A DNA stretch of 64,000 nucleotides from Nitrospira sp. (GTDB taxonomy: Bacteria; Nitrospirota; Nitrospiria; Nitrospirales; Nitrospiraceae): positions 1-64,000 of the forward strand of contig JALHMZ010000007.1 in assembly GCA_022843785.1 (NCBI GenBank), in the 5' to 3' direction. Of this stretch, positions 44,642-54,155 are shown piece after piece (positions within the stretch are counted from its first letter, which is position 1; every line of letters starts with the position of its first letter). Below the pieces are notes generated by a model. It was not told where the DNA came from, searched no databases, and saw only the letters and a program-made list of their open reading frames with translations. A program made the translations under genes and the position numbers.

Positions 44642-46567
44642 AAGCAGGACCGTGAACCTCGTACCTCTGCCTTCTTCGCTGTCGACCGTAATCGAGCCCT
44701 GATGTTCTTCGATGATACCCTTGACTACGGTGAGTCCAAGACCCGTCCCCTTGCCGAATTCTTTCGTCGTGTAAAACGGTTCGAAAATCTTCGGGAGCAC
44801 ATCCTTCGGAATTCCGTGGCCGGTATCGGCGACCGTCAGTTTGATTCTGTCTAGATCCGACTCTAATCCAACGCGTAACGTTCCACCATCCTCCATGGCA
44901 TGGAGCGCATTCATGATCAGGTTGATCATGACCTGGCTCATCTGATCCGCGTCGGCCTGCGCCGCAGAACAGTGGTCGTCCAAATCCAACTCCACCCTCA
45001 CGCCGCTCTTCGCAAGTCGTTCACGAAACAGCTCCAGACTGCCTTCGACAATGTCCTTCAAGACAAGCGGGCCCCGCTCCGGAGGTTTTCTCCTGGCAAA
45101 CGCGAGCAGTTGGTTCATCACCCTGGTGATCCGTTCAACCTGCGCCACGATCGTTTGGAGCCCCTTCTTGACCGGTTCTTCTTTCACTCGATCCATCAGA
45201 TATTCCGCACGGCCCAAAATCACGTTCATCGGCGTGCCGATCTCGTGTGCCATGCCGGACGCCAGCGTGCCCAATTCGGCTACCCGCTCGGTTTTCCTGA
45301 GCTGTTCTTGAATCTGGTTCAAGAGCGTCACGTCGATCCCCGTCCCTACCACATACTCCACTGTTCCCTGCCGATTGGTAATGACGGTGTTGGACCAGGC
45401 GATGCGCCTCCGACGGCCATCTTTGGAAACCCAGACATTCTCATACTCACTGCGCGGCTCCCCGCCTGCGAGGCGGGCAAACAGGGCTTTCACAGCGTCG
45501 ATCTCTTCGGGAACGAGGAGAACGTCCCAGACCGTCTTCCCAACAATCTCCTCCGAACTGTATCCGGTGGTCTGCTCGCAGGCCCGATTGAATCGGAGAA
45601 TCCTGCCGTGACGATCCAAGACGACCACTAGTGCCCCCGCTGTCTCTAACACCGCTTCAATAAACTCTTGTTGACTCCGCAACTCTTCTATCGCCCGGTT
45701 CCGCTCGGTAATGTCCCGTAGAATAACGCTGTAATATTTCTTCCCCTCCACGGTGATATGGGAAATGGCGGCTTCGATGGGAAACTCTTCCCCGTTGGCT
45801 CGCAGCCCGGACACAGTACCCAGATGCCCCATCTTCCGGCTGGTCGCACGGCCTTGTCCGAATGCATGAATATGACTGTGATGGGCTTCGCGGAAACGGG
45901 CGGGTAAAAATCCGTCCAGTGGCTGCCCAATTGCATCTTGAGTGGAACAACCGAACATCTGCTCGGCTGATCGGTTGAACAGCACGATGTGCTGATCCTG
46001 ATCTACCGTGATGATCGCATCCATCGCGGACTCGATGATGCCCTCCAGCCTGAGCTGGCTGACCTGAAGCTTCTCTTCCGCTTCACGACGGCCAGCCGCA
46101 GCACCCATCGACGCCACGTCGGCATAGGCGCGCGCCTCTTGCGCCGCCATCATGAGCCCTTCGGCATGGGCCCGCTCTACGCGTTCCGACATCAAGTCTC
46201 GCCCAACTTGTGTCCTATCGGCTTCTGTCTCTGCCAAACTCTGTTCCACCTGCTTATAGCGAAACAATCCCAGGGTCACGGACCACACCACAAACGTGCC
46301 CAATGCTCGATTCATCACGCTATGGGAGGCGAGCGGCTCCGGCGGATTGAACAACAATTCAACCCAGATGAGGCCGGTGACAAGGAGACAGAGATAGATG
46401 GAATCTCGTTCGCGCGGTGTAAAAATGGTCAGCACCAGCGGAACGATGTACAGCATCGGGATCCCCACTCCGACCGGAGTCACCAGGTCGAAGAGGAAGG
46501 TGCCGATTGTGAGGACCGGGATTGCCCAAGAAGTAGCGCGCATGGCAGGGCTATCGTTGACCTTCAT
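44627..46567 (-). CDS. Membrane PAS-PAS histidine kinase
   Basis: A 646-residue sensor kinase. About four N-terminal helices span residues 10-110, then comes a coiled segment. Two PAS domains follow (about 170-290 and 300-410; IIESAMDAIITVDQDQHIVLFNRSAEQMFG and VVLDRHGRILRFNRACEQTTGYS), then the H-box GMAHEIGTPMNVILGRAEYL and the ATPase boxes (MINLIMNALHAM, DTGHGIP, GTGLGL). GGGAG precedes the ATG at 46567. The gene follows the NtrC-type regulator on the same strand, and the two probably form a pair. Confidence 0.92.
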   Translation of the reverse strand: MKVNDSPAMRATSWAIPVLTIGTFLFDLVTPVGVGIPMLYIVPLVLTIFTPRERDSIYLCLLVTGLIWVELLFNPPEPLASHSVMNRALGTFVVWSVTLGLFRYKQVEQSLAETEADRTQVGRDLMSERVERAHAEGLMMAAQEARAYADVASMGAAAGRREAEEKLQVSQLRLEGIIESAMDAIITVDQDQHIVLFNRSAEQMFGCSTQDAIGQPLDGFLPARFREAHHSHIHAFGQGRATSRKMGHLGTVSGLRANGEEFPIEAAISHITVEGKKYYSVILRDITERNRAIEELRSQQEFIEAVLETAGALVVVLDRHGRILRFNRACEQTTGYSSEEIVGKTVWDVLLVPEEIDAVKALFARLAGGEPRSEYENVWVSKDGRRRRIAWSNTVITNRQGTVEYVVGTGIDVTLLNQIQEQLRKTERVAELGTLASGMAHEIGTPMNVILGRAEYLMDRVKEEPVKKGLQTIVAQVERITRVMNQLLAFARRKPPERGPLVLKDIVEGSLELFRERLAKSGVRVELDLDDHCSAAQADADQMSQVMINLIMNALHAMEDGGTLRVGLESDLDRIKLTVADTGHGIPKDVLPKIFEPFYTTKEFGKGTGLGLTVVKGIIEEHQGSITVDSEEGRGTRFTVLLPKSI

Positions 46568-46608
46568 GGGATCGCTCCCGACCGAGCAGACCATCCACCA
46601 AGCGGCCG

Positions 46609-47988
46609 TTATTGTTCTGGATGTGGCTTGCCTTCCATTTCGGCGAGCTTACGATACAGGGTCTTGCGGTCGATGCCAAGGGCATGGGCGGCTTGGTACT
46701 TGTTGCCGCCGGTCTTGTCGAGAATCTTCTTGATGTATTCTTTTTCGATTTCATGCAAGGGCAGACTCTTCTCGGCCGCTTCGTCCAGCACTCGCCGATC
46801 GCCGCGCGCCCCTTGCACCGCCTGAGGCAGATCGTCGGGAGAAATCTTCTCGCCACGGCTGAGCGTCACGGCCCGTTCGATCACGTTTTCGAGTTCACGA
46901 ACGTTCCCGGGCCAGGCATAATCCATCAACATCGCCAGCGCAGATTCGCTCACGCCTTTGACCTCTTTCCCGCCCGCCAAGCCGCACTTCTTCAAAAAGG
47001 CGGCAACCAGCAACGGAATGTCTTCCAGCCGTTCACGTAACGGCGGGAGCATCAGCTCGATGACATTGAGCCGGTAATACAAGTCTTCGCGGAACCGCTT
47101 GTTCTTCACTTCCTCACTGAGATTGAGGTTGGTCGCCGCGATGATCCGCACATCGACCGAGACCGGTTTGGTCGCTCCAACCCGTCTGATTTCCCGCTCC
47201 TGAATCGCGCGCAGAATTTTGGCCTGCAGCATGAGCGGCAGCTCGCTGATCTCGTCGAGAAACAAGGTCCCCTTTTGCGCTTCTTCGAACAAGCCCCGCT
47301 TGTCCGCCTTGGCATCGGTAAAGGAACCGCGCATATGCCCGAACAACTCGCTTTCCAACAGCTGTTCCGGGATCGCCGCGCAGTTGACCGGAACGAACGG
47401 CCCCTCTTTCCGGCTACTATTGTAGTGAATGGCCTTGGCGACCAGCTCCTTGCCGGTCCCGCTTTCCCCTGTAATGAGCACATTGGTCGGACTGTCGGCC
47501 ACCCGGCGGATCAATTCGAAGACGGCTTGAATCGCTTTGCTCTTCCCCAAAATCTGGTGGAAGCTGTACTCCTTGTGCACCTCTTTTCGGAGCCGGTTCA
47601 CTTCACGCCGCAGAGCTGTTTCCCGCAGCACCCGTTCGACGACTCGCACCAGTTCGTCTTTCTTGACCGGCTTGGTGAGATAATCGCTCGCGCCATGTTT
47701 CATCGCTTCAACGGCCGTCTCCACCGATCCGAAAGCGGTCATGAGAATCACGTTGATGTCGGGATAGTCACGTTTGATCTGGGCTAACAGTTCAGTCCCC
47801 TGCATGCCTTTCATCCGAAGGTCTGTGAGGACTACGGCGTAGTCGCCTTCGGCCAGGCGCTTGAGCGCCTCTTCCCCGCTCCCGGTTGTCGCGACATGAT
47901 GCCCACGGTCTTTCAGTAGGTCATGGGCCAGTTCCCGCATATCCGCATCGTCATCGACGACCAGAATCGTGCCCCATTCTTCAGTCAT
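46609..47988 (-). CDS. NtrC-type sigma54 response regulator
   Basis: A 459-residue protein: receiver domain (TILVVDDDADMRELAHDLL, phosphoacceptor in VVLTDLRM), AAA+ domain ([15 protein letters not shown]), and Fis HTH (KYQAAHALGIDRKTLYRKL). The sigma54-contact loop reads GSFTDA instead of the standard GAFTGA, so activity with sigma54 should be checked. GGAG precedes the ATG at 47988. It heads a co-directional run of regulator genes ending at the multicopper oxidase. Confidence 0.92.
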   Translation of the reverse strand: MTEEWGTILVVDDDADMRELAHDLLKDRGHHVATTGSGEEALKRLAEGDYAVVLTDLRMKGMQGTELLAQIKRDYPDINVILMTAFGSVETAVEAMKHGASDYLTKPVKKDELVRVVERVLRETALRREVNRLRKEVHKEYSFHQILGKSKAIQAVFELIRRVADSPTNVLITGESGTGKELVAKAIHYNSSRKEGPFVPVNCAAIPEQLLESELFGHMRGSFTDAKADKRGLFEEAQKGTLFLDEISELPLMLQAKILRAIQEREIRRVGATKPVSVDVRIIAATNLNLSEEVKNKRFREDLYYRLNVIELMLPPLRERLEDIPLLVAAFLKKCGLAGGKEVKGVSESALAMLMDYAWPGNVRELENVIERAVTLSRGEKISPDDLPQAVQGARGDRRVLDEAAEKSLPLHEIEKEYIKKILDKTGGNKYQAAHALGIDRKTLYRKLAEMEGKPHPEQ

Positions 47989-48408
47989 AGTGTTCTCCAA
48001 CCAAGAATAAATAAGATAGAGGAAGAAAGACATGTCCTCTTTACAAAGAGGATCACGCGTTGTTGTCCCAAAATGCTACGACGCACCAATCCGACTGCCG
48101 CATTATGCCCCACTTTGGCATAACTCAATCCATCGGAATTGGGATTCTGCAAGGGCGGGACCAAAAACCAAGCTCTTGAATCTAGAATGCGGCATTCAGC
48201 TACAAGACACCCTACCCCATTGCCGCAAAAGACCTCAAAGATACCGCTCTGGCCCGTACATTCGCTTGAAGGGGTGACGCGAGAAGCCCTCAAATAGCCT
48301 CGCTTTCCGATCCCTTGTATCCGCGATCTCCCATATGAACCGCGCTGGCACTCAAGATGCACAAGGCCCGTCTTAGTCGAGAGCGACTCCGTAGAGCACG
48401 AGGATCGT
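47989..48408. other. Divergent intergenic region
   Basis: No gene is supported in these 420 bases. I see two inverted repeats, TCCTCTTT at 48035-48042 with its complement at 48045-48052, and TATGCC (48104-48109) with GGCATA (48117-48122). The region should hold promoters for the minus-strand regulator operon and the plus-strand small genes. No consensus sigma54 site was found here. Confidence 0.4.
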
Positions 48409-48621
48409 ATGCACGAGACAAGGGAGAAAATCATACAGGTGATCATTCGTTCCCCCGACTGCTCGCTTGAGGAAGTCGTGCTCGAATGTCCCGACCTCAC
48501 ATGGAATCAGGTGTTTTGCGAGATCGACCGCATGAGCCGAACGGGACAAATCAGACTGACGCCGAAGGGTCCCGGCCGATACGGGGTCTCACGGGCAACC
48601 TCCTGCGACGCCTCTGCGTAA
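48409..48621 (+). CDS. Small LTWNQVF protein, probably winged-helix
   Basis: A 70-residue cytoplasmic protein I cannot assign to a named family. Its core, CPDLTWNQVFCEIDRMSRTGQIRLT, is repeated almost exactly in the protein at 53363-53608. Helix spacing followed by a GQIRLTPKGPGRYGV beta-hairpin suggests a small winged helix-turn-helix. GAGGATC precedes the ATG. Two copies within 5 kb, both first genes of short plus-strand runs, argue for a real conserved regulator. Confidence 0.7.
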   Translation: MHETREKIIQVIIRSPDCSLEEVVLECPDLTWNQVFCEIDRMSRTGQIRLTPKGPGRYGVSRATSCDASA

Positions 48622-48651
48622 ACAGCGTAAAGAGAAAGGAGAACGTGAATC

Positions 48652-48918
48652 ATGCAACCACATGCCTCGAAAGAACCGAGCAAGCGGAAGGTTTCCCGAC
48701 CTATCCAGAAGAAGGAACCGGCTGTTACACGGGCTGTTGCTGTTACGGAAAAGGAGCCGGTTCACTGTCAACCTGTTTCTCCCTGCGACGACCTCCAAGT
48801 CCGCATTGCTCAGCGGGCCTATACGCTTCATGCCGAGCGCGGCTATCGCGAGGGCCGAGCGCTCGACGACTGGCTGGAAGCCGAGCGGGAAATTCTCGGC
48901 CTCGAATGTAACGCATAG
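48652..48918 (+). CDS. DUF2934 protein
   Basis: An 88-residue protein. The C-terminal half, VRIAQRAYTLHAERGYREGRALDDWLEAEREI, is a standard DUF2934 domain (residues about 49-82). The N-terminal half is Lys/Pro/Val-rich and probably disordered. DUF2934 has no known function; it is common in soil and nitrifying bacteria near small stress-type genes. AAGGAG lies ten bases before the ATG. Confidence 0.85.
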   Translation: MQPHASKEPSKRKVSRPIQKKEPAVTRAVAVTEKEPVHCQPVSPCDDLQVRIAQRAYTLHAERGYREGRALDDWLEAEREILGLECNA

Positions 48919-48968
48919 TGAGTCCGGCAGGGTCGTCCTGTTCGGATCACCATAACAAGGAGGTGTCC

Positions 48969-49322
48969 ATGAGACCGCGATCGTCCACTATGTTTGCCTT
49001 GTCCGTCCTGCTGGCAGCCGGAACCCTGGCCGCCGCCGGAATCGCCTTCGGCGACGAAAAAGAAAAGAACGGCAAAGCCGAGATGGCTGCCGCCGCCAAG
49101 GTCACGATCGACCAGGCGCTCAAGACCGCGTTGGAGAAAGTGTCGGGCAAAGTCATCGAAGCCGAACTGGAGAAAAAGCAAAACAAGCTTGTGTGGGAAG
49201 TCGAAGTCGTTACGGCGGACAAGAAAGTGATGGAGGTCCATATCGATGCCGACACCGGCGCGGTGATCGACGTGGAAGAGGAAAAGGCAGAGCCGAAAAA
49301 GAAGCGCGAACACAAAGAGTAA
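48969..49322 (+). CDS. Exported PepSY-domain protein
   Basis: A 117-residue periplasmic protein: signal peptide to about residue 25, then one PepSY-type domain. The domain contains VTIDQALKTALEKVSGKVIEAELEKK, NKLVWEVEVVTADKKVMEVHIDADTGAVI and an acidic/basic tail. AACAAGGAGGTG precedes the ATG at 48969. PepSY domains inhibit or escort extracytoplasmic enzymes. Confidence 0.88.
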   Translation: MRPRSSTMFALSVLLAAGTLAAAGIAFGDEKEKNGKAEMAAAAKVTIDQALKTALEKVSGKVIEAELEKKQNKLVWEVEVVTADKKVMEVHIDADTGAVIDVEEEKAEPKKKREHKE

Positions 49323-49590
49323 CCCGCATTACTCATGCATTACCCATGACGGTTCGCCGGGACATTGTGCTCCATGGAATATGCAGAAATGTTTCGGGTT
49401 TCGAGTTTTTGGAGCATCCTTTCTGACAATACAAGACATAAAACCCGCAACTCGCCGATCCGTTCCCTAGGGGAGCTGACCAGCTGTGTCTCGGCTTGCA
49501 GAGACGGACGATCGCAGCGAAATGCTCATGAATCATGCGGGCTAACACAAGCCTCGGTGATATCCAGGCGGGCCGGTTCGTATTTCCAGT

Positions 49591-49854
49591 TCATGCCACG
49601 GCGCGACGGCGTTGGATCGACAGCGGCGCCGGACGTTGCAGTGGATCCCGCTCTTTCGCCAATCGGATGGGAAACGAGGCTGTTCTCTGTTGCATTTCCC
49701 GATTCTTGAGCACCAACTCATCCACATAGTCCCCACAATTCACGCACCGCCACCCGACCACGTCCATCCCTATCTCATCCGGACTCATCAAGTCGCCGTA
49801 CACTTCAACCATCATCCCGCCACAGCGAGTGCAATGATGTACATGTGTAGTCAT
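49591..49854 (-). CDS. Small zinc-ribbon protein
   Basis: An 87-residue protein with two CXXC knuckles, CTRC at residues 8-11 and CVNC at 37-40, spaced as in a zinc ribbon, plus a basic tail. GGGAG precedes the ATG. Similar short proteins are usually DNA- or RNA-binding; the specific role is unknown. It is convergent with the PepSY gene, with 268 bases between. Confidence 0.7.
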   Translation of the reverse strand: MTTHVHHCTRCGGMMVEVYGDLMSPDEIGMDVVGWRCVNCGDYVDELVLKNREMQQRTASFPIRLAKERDPLQRPAPLSIQRRRAVA

Positions 49855-50755
49855 GGGCTTCTCCCTTCTCGGTGCGTCGCTCTCGTGGGATCACCTATGC
49901 AATTCACTTCACGGCGCTGATCAGCGAGAGAAGCAACAGATATGCCTCTGGCCGGCAGAAATCGATTACCCGCACGAAATGCGAAGCGCTATCGGTAGTT
50001 CCCTCCGGCCCGGTACCGTCTAAGTAAAGACTCCCACCGTTCTGGTGTGGACAATATCGCCACCGTGGTGCTCTGCCCTGACGCAAGAAGCAACAGACGA
50101 AGCAGAAGAAGTTCTACGACAGGCTGTCGAGCAATGCGATGTTATGCCGTCGTGCCGGGGTTTGAGCAGGACAAGACCAGCACGACTCTTCTATCTCGTT
50201 GTTCGTGACGGGGCACCAGAAAACCTTGTCCCCGAATCTGTTGCGAACGCGGGCCAAGAAACTGTCTTATGTACGTCGGCAACGTGCCAGGATCTCTGTC
50301 TATAGTTGAATGGTCTGCAATCTCCTGGACCATGTCCATAAGGCATGGGGGGAGAGACTGTGCATCCGTTGGCCCAAGCCAGTCCGAATCGAGTGTGCCC
50401 AGAAGACCGATGGCATTCCGGTCAATGAAGGGGAGACGGCAAGAGGCAGAGAGGACAATCGTTCCTGTGGAACCAAGATTCCTCGTCCGATCGTCCTGAC
50501 ATGACTCCGCAGTAGACGCGGACATGAATATATACTCCTTACCTGAAGCTGTGATCGGAAGAAGAGATGGCATTGTGACTGAACGATTCATGGACGACCG
50601 CTGGAGGATATTTTTAAGACAATTGGCCCGGCTGCGGCACTAGGCATTGTCCTAGTACTCCGTTCTAATCACACTGGGGGGCATACCTATCCGGTCCTTG
50701 GTTGCTTGCCGCTCTTGCTTGGCTTTCCCATGAGGCCTAGAATTGATCCACTCCC
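49855..50755. other. Long region without a defensible gene
   Basis: About 900 bases with open frames on both strands (for example 50142-50591 minus, 50045-50305 plus). None has a recognisable domain, a good ribosome site or normal codon flow. There is no tRNA or clear transposase remnant. It may be a decayed gene or a long regulatory region before the histidine kinase at 50756. Confidence 0.4.
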
Positions 50756-52378
50756 ATGCCGACGAAAATAACCAAGAACAAACAGCCTGCAGGAGCGAGA
50801 TCACGCCCTTCGCCTAGACGACGCCCTGCCTCGCGCCCACCCAGGCCGGCTCTTCCTTTCTTGAAGGATGAATTCTTAGCCATGGCGTTTCGGCTGAGTC
50901 CCCATCCGATGGGAGTGACGGAGTTGGAGACCGGTCGGTGCCTCGATATCAACGACGCCTGCCTGGAGATGTTCGGGTTTCGTAGGGACGAAGTGATCGG
51001 CCAGGGGACTCTCCTGCTAGGCATTGTGCCGGACCCTCAAGATCGGGCTCGATTGATCGAATGCCTCAAGCGCGAACTGTCGGTTCGAAATCTCGAAGTA
51101 CCAATACGGACGAACCACGGCCGCCTGCGCCATTTTCTGATCTCTGCTGACGTGGTCATGCTGGGAAAGACACGCTGCCTGTTGATAATCGGCAACGACA
51201 TCACTGAACGCAAACGCGTCGAGAAAGCCTTGCGGAGCGCTCAGGAAGAATTGGAACGGCGAGTCCGTGAGCGAACAGGAGTGCTGGAACAGGCCAACGC
51301 GGCGTTGATCGAGAGCGAGGAACGGTTTCGCACGTTCCTCGACCATGCGCCGAATCTTGCCTTCATCAAAACGACGGATGGGCGGTATCTCTATACGAAC
51401 CGCCGATTCGAGGAAGTATTCCGACTCGATCAGCAGCATATTGTGGGCAAGACGGACGAGGAGCTGTTCCAGCGCGAACAGGCCGATCAGTTCCGGCTCC
51501 ACGATCTCACGACACTCGAATCCGGAAGAGCGATGCAATTCGAGGAAACCCCACTCTATACAGACGGCCTCCATACAACCATTGCTGTGAAGTTCCCGAT
51601 GCGGGATAGACTGGGACGCGTCTACGCAATCGGCGGTATTGTGACCGATATCCATGAATACAAGCGGGTTGAGCAGATGCTGCAGCAGAATCAGCTGGAA
51701 CTCCACCGTCATCGGGTGCAACTGCAAGGTCTCACCGCCAAGCTCATCAAGGCTCAGGAAGACGAGCGGCAACGTATCGCGCGCGAACTGCATGACGATG
51801 TCAGCCAGCGGTTGGCTGCGCTGGTCCTTGATGTGGTGTCACTTGAACAACAGCCGCCTCTCTTGCCTGAATTGATCGGAAAATCCCTGGAACCGGTTCG
51901 TGAGCAACTCGAGCAGATTTCCGATGACCTCCACAACCTCGCCTACAAGCTCCACCCGTCTCTCTTACAACATGCGGGGCTTCAACCGGCCGTCGAGGAT
52001 CACATACGTGAGGTCACCAAGCGGACAGGACTTTCTGTGTTGTTGAAGGCGAATTATGTGCCCGGTTCGTTGTCACTCGACCATTCGACCTGTCTCTTCC
52101 GCGTATTGCAGGAAAGCCTTCAGAACATTGCCAAACACGCCTGTGCCACCGAGGCCACCGTCAAACTGGGCGGTTCATCCAAGGGAGTCGGCCTGTCCGT
52201 GACAGATAACGGCAAGGGGTTTGACACGAGCGACAAGAGCGCCCACCACAAGGGGTTGGGCTTGACCAGCATGCAGGAGCGATTGCGGCTGCTGAATGGA
52301 TTCCTCCGCATCCATTCCACTCCGGCAGTCGGCACGAAGATCTGTGCCTGGATTCCCTTCAAGAAGGACGAGGCATGA
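50756..52378 (+). CDS. Cytoplasmic PAS-PAS histidine kinase, NarX/DegS type
   Basis: A 540-residue soluble kinase. A basic Pro/Arg-rich start is followed by PAS domains (about 40-150 and 185-300; GRCLDINDACLEMFGFRRDEVIG and PNLAFIKTTDGRYLYTNRRFEEVF). The HisKA_3 box is DERQRIARELHDDVSQRLAALVLD, and the ATPase ends with DNGKGF and GLGLTSMQERLRLLNG. It overlaps the downstream NarL-type regulator by four bases, its expected partner. There is no membrane segment, so it should read an internal signal. Confidence 0.92.
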   Translation: MPTKITKNKQPAGARSRPSPRRRPASRPPRPALPFLKDEFLAMAFRLSPHPMGVTELETGRCLDINDACLEMFGFRRDEVIGQGTLLLGIVPDPQDRARLIECLKRELSVRNLEVPIRTNHGRLRHFLISADVVMLGKTRCLLIIGNDITERKRVEKALRSAQEELERRVRERTGVLEQANAALIESEERFRTFLDHAPNLAFIKTTDGRYLYTNRRFEEVFRLDQQHIVGKTDEELFQREQADQFRLHDLTTLESGRAMQFEETPLYTDGLHTTIAVKFPMRDRLGRVYAIGGIVTDIHEYKRVEQMLQQNQLELHRHRVQLQGLTAKLIKAQEDERQRIARELHDDVSQRLAALVLDVVSLEQQPPLLPELIGKSLEPVREQLEQISDDLHNLAYKLHPSLLQHAGLQPAVEDHIREVTKRTGLSVLLKANYVPGSLSLDHSTCLFRVLQESLQNIAKHACATEATVKLGGSSKGVGLSVTDNGKGFDTSDKSAHHKGLGLTSMQERLRLLNGFLRIHSTPAVGTKICAWIPFKKDEA

Positions 52379-53022
52379 TGCGCCCTCGTATCCTAATTGC
52401 GGACGATCACTCCATGATCCTGGCCGGACTTCGGAAGCTGGTGGAGGCTGAGGGCGACGTCGTCGGAACCGTGGAAGACGGCCGCGCTCTGGTGGAAGAA
52501 GCGCAGAAGTTGCGCCCGGACGTGATCTTGCTCGATATCTCCATGCCGCTGCTCAATGGGCTGGATGCCGCCAGACAACTCACCAAGCTCGTGCCCGATA
52601 GCAAGCTGATCTTTCTCACGATGCATGCAACCCCGACGTATGCAACGGAGGCTTTCAAGGCCGGGGCTTCCGCATATTTGATCAAGCGATCCGCCGCATT
52701 GGAGCTCAAGCAGGCCATCCAAGCGGTCATGCGAGGACAGCACTACATGACGCCGCTGATCACGAAAGACGTGCTGGCGGCCACGTTGCATCCGCCGGAC
52801 GCGCCGATGCGGCAGCGGCCCGTAACCGCCCTCACGCCGCGGCAACGGGAAGTGTTGCAGCTCATCGCCGAAGGGAAGGGCACCAAGGGCATCGCCACGC
52901 TGCTGAATATTTCCGTCAAGACCGTGGAGTTTCATAAGTCTCGGATCATGGACGAATTGGATCTCCATTCGACCGCCGAGCTGACGAAATACGCCGTCGC
53001 CGAAGGCCTGGTGAGCCTGTGA
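52375..53022 (+). CDS. NarL/FixJ-family response regulator
   Basis: A 215-residue regulator: receiver (ILIADDHSMILAGL, phosphoacceptor in VILLDISMP, LTMHATPTY, LIKRSAALE), then a LuxR-type helix-turn-helix (LTPRQREVLQLIAEGKGTKGIATLL, VKTVEFHKSRIMDEL). The start ATG overlaps the kinase stop. Target genes are unknown. Confidence 0.93.
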   Translation: MMRPRILIADDHSMILAGLRKLVEAEGDVVGTVEDGRALVEEAQKLRPDVILLDISMPLLNGLDAARQLTKLVPDSKLIFLTMHATPTYATEAFKAGASAYLIKRSAALELKQAIQAVMRGQHYMTPLITKDVLAATLHPPDAPMRQRPVTALTPRQREVLQLIAEGKGTKGIATLLNISVKTVEFHKSRIMDELDLHSTAELTKYAVAEGLVSL

Positions 53023-53362
53023 TCAGGACAATGCCTTGCCCGCAGACAGATGGCAAAGCGAGTCCGGATACTCAATCCAGGCTGCCATCGCCGTAAACTG
53101 CAACCACAGGCCACTTGGCACCCCAGTAACTTTTCATTATCTTTCTATTACTTTCCCTAGTTCTCTCCATTGTTTCTGAACCTTTATAGTCAGCGACACA
53201 GACGCCTGGGTCCTGTCAGCCATAATCCATCTGAACAGCCTCGTGGCCATAGAGCTAGGCGTGGTTCTTTTTACAGCAAGTTAACGCCGCCGACATGAAT
53301 CCTATCTCAACAAAGAGGCTCTTATACGTTAGCGTTGGCCAATACAACGATGGGGAGGTGTC
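53023..53362. other. Intergenic region
   Basis: No gene is visible in this 340-base gap. It is AT-richer near 53130-53200 and must contain the promoter of the small gene at 53363. A TTGGCACC near 53122 looks like half of a sigma54 site but lacks the -12 GC. Confidence 0.35.
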
Positions 53363-53608
53363 ATGATGGCCGTCTCAGCAACCATCTCTCGTATTCACAG
53401 CGCTCTGGAAGAGCTAGGCACCGATTGCCCCATGGAAGAAATTGTAGGGCTCTGCCCGGAGCTCACATGGAACCAAGTGTTTCTCGCGATCGATTACTTG
53501 AGCCGTACGGGACAGATTCGCGTGACGCGGGATTCCGGCAGGACATATCGGGTAGGGGCCGCTCGCCCCGCCACTCCCGACAGTTCTCGTATTGTGGCCA
53601 ATCCGTAG
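53363..53608 (+). CDS. Small LTWNQVF protein, paralogue of 48409-48621
   Basis: An 81-residue protein sharing CPELTWNQVFLAIDYLSRTGQIRVT with the 48409-48621 product. The N-terminal helix ISRIHSALEELGTDCPMEEIVGL completes a likely winged-helix fold. GGGAGGTG precedes the double ATG. The tail (ARPATPDSSR) is unstructured. A DNA-binding or adaptor role is inferred. Confidence 0.7.
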   Translation: MMAVSATISRIHSALEELGTDCPMEEIVGLCPELTWNQVFLAIDYLSRTGQIRVTRDSGRTYRVGAARPATPDSSRIVANP

Positions 53609-53789
53609 ATCCGTCTGTCAACGCGGGACTGGGACCTTCCCTAGTTCTGGTCCCGAACCGGCTGTGCTAGGGTGCGCCCTGTACCGTGGTCTCATGAGAT
53701 ATCTGGCCGGAATAGCTCACATGGATGAATCTCGCAACGAATCGGAACACAGGGAGTCAACGCCCCTTGATCTTGATATGGAGACGCCA

Positions 53790-53969
53790 ATGAACACCCA
53801 CATGGTTCAAGAGATCGGTCAAGACACGGAAATTCCCCCCTCGAAAACGCTCTGCGCCCACCAGCGGCTCATCGACGATGTCCGGACGAGAAGCGGCACG
53901 CCGACCGGAAAGGTGCGATGCCTCGAATGCGGGACGGTATTCGACGATCCCCACCGGATCCTGGACTGA
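53790..53969 (+). CDS. Small Cys/His protein (zinc-ribbon-like)
   Basis: The frame is open from 53592, but GGAG five bases before the ATG at 53790 selects a 59-residue product. It holds CAHQRLIDDVRTRSG, then VRCLECGTVFDDPH, giving a Cys-x-His and a CXXC pair that could bind one zinc. The function is unknown. It lies in a run of small genes. Confidence 0.55.
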   Translation: MNTHMVQEIGQDTEIPPSKTLCAHQRLIDDVRTRSGTPTGKVRCLECGTVFDDPHRILD

Positions 53970-54155
53970 CTCGCCGAGCCAACGGGCGTCGAATCCCCTG
54001 CCCTCTTCGTGAAATTCCTCAGATGGGTTTCCTCTCTCCATGTGAACATGGTTGCCTAGGCCATTTCCCTTCCTCGGTTCATGGTATTGATGCGAACGAT
54101 GGCTTTCTACTAGGGGCAATTGAACTCTCGTTCTAAGCAACTGTAGACTGACGAA

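Noticed and set aside
50142..50591. 149-codon minus-strand frame in the long gap
   Set aside because: It has no recognisable domain, signal or convincing ribosome site.
53120..53140. TTGGCACC resembling a sigma54 -24 element
   Set aside because: There is no GC at the -12 position.
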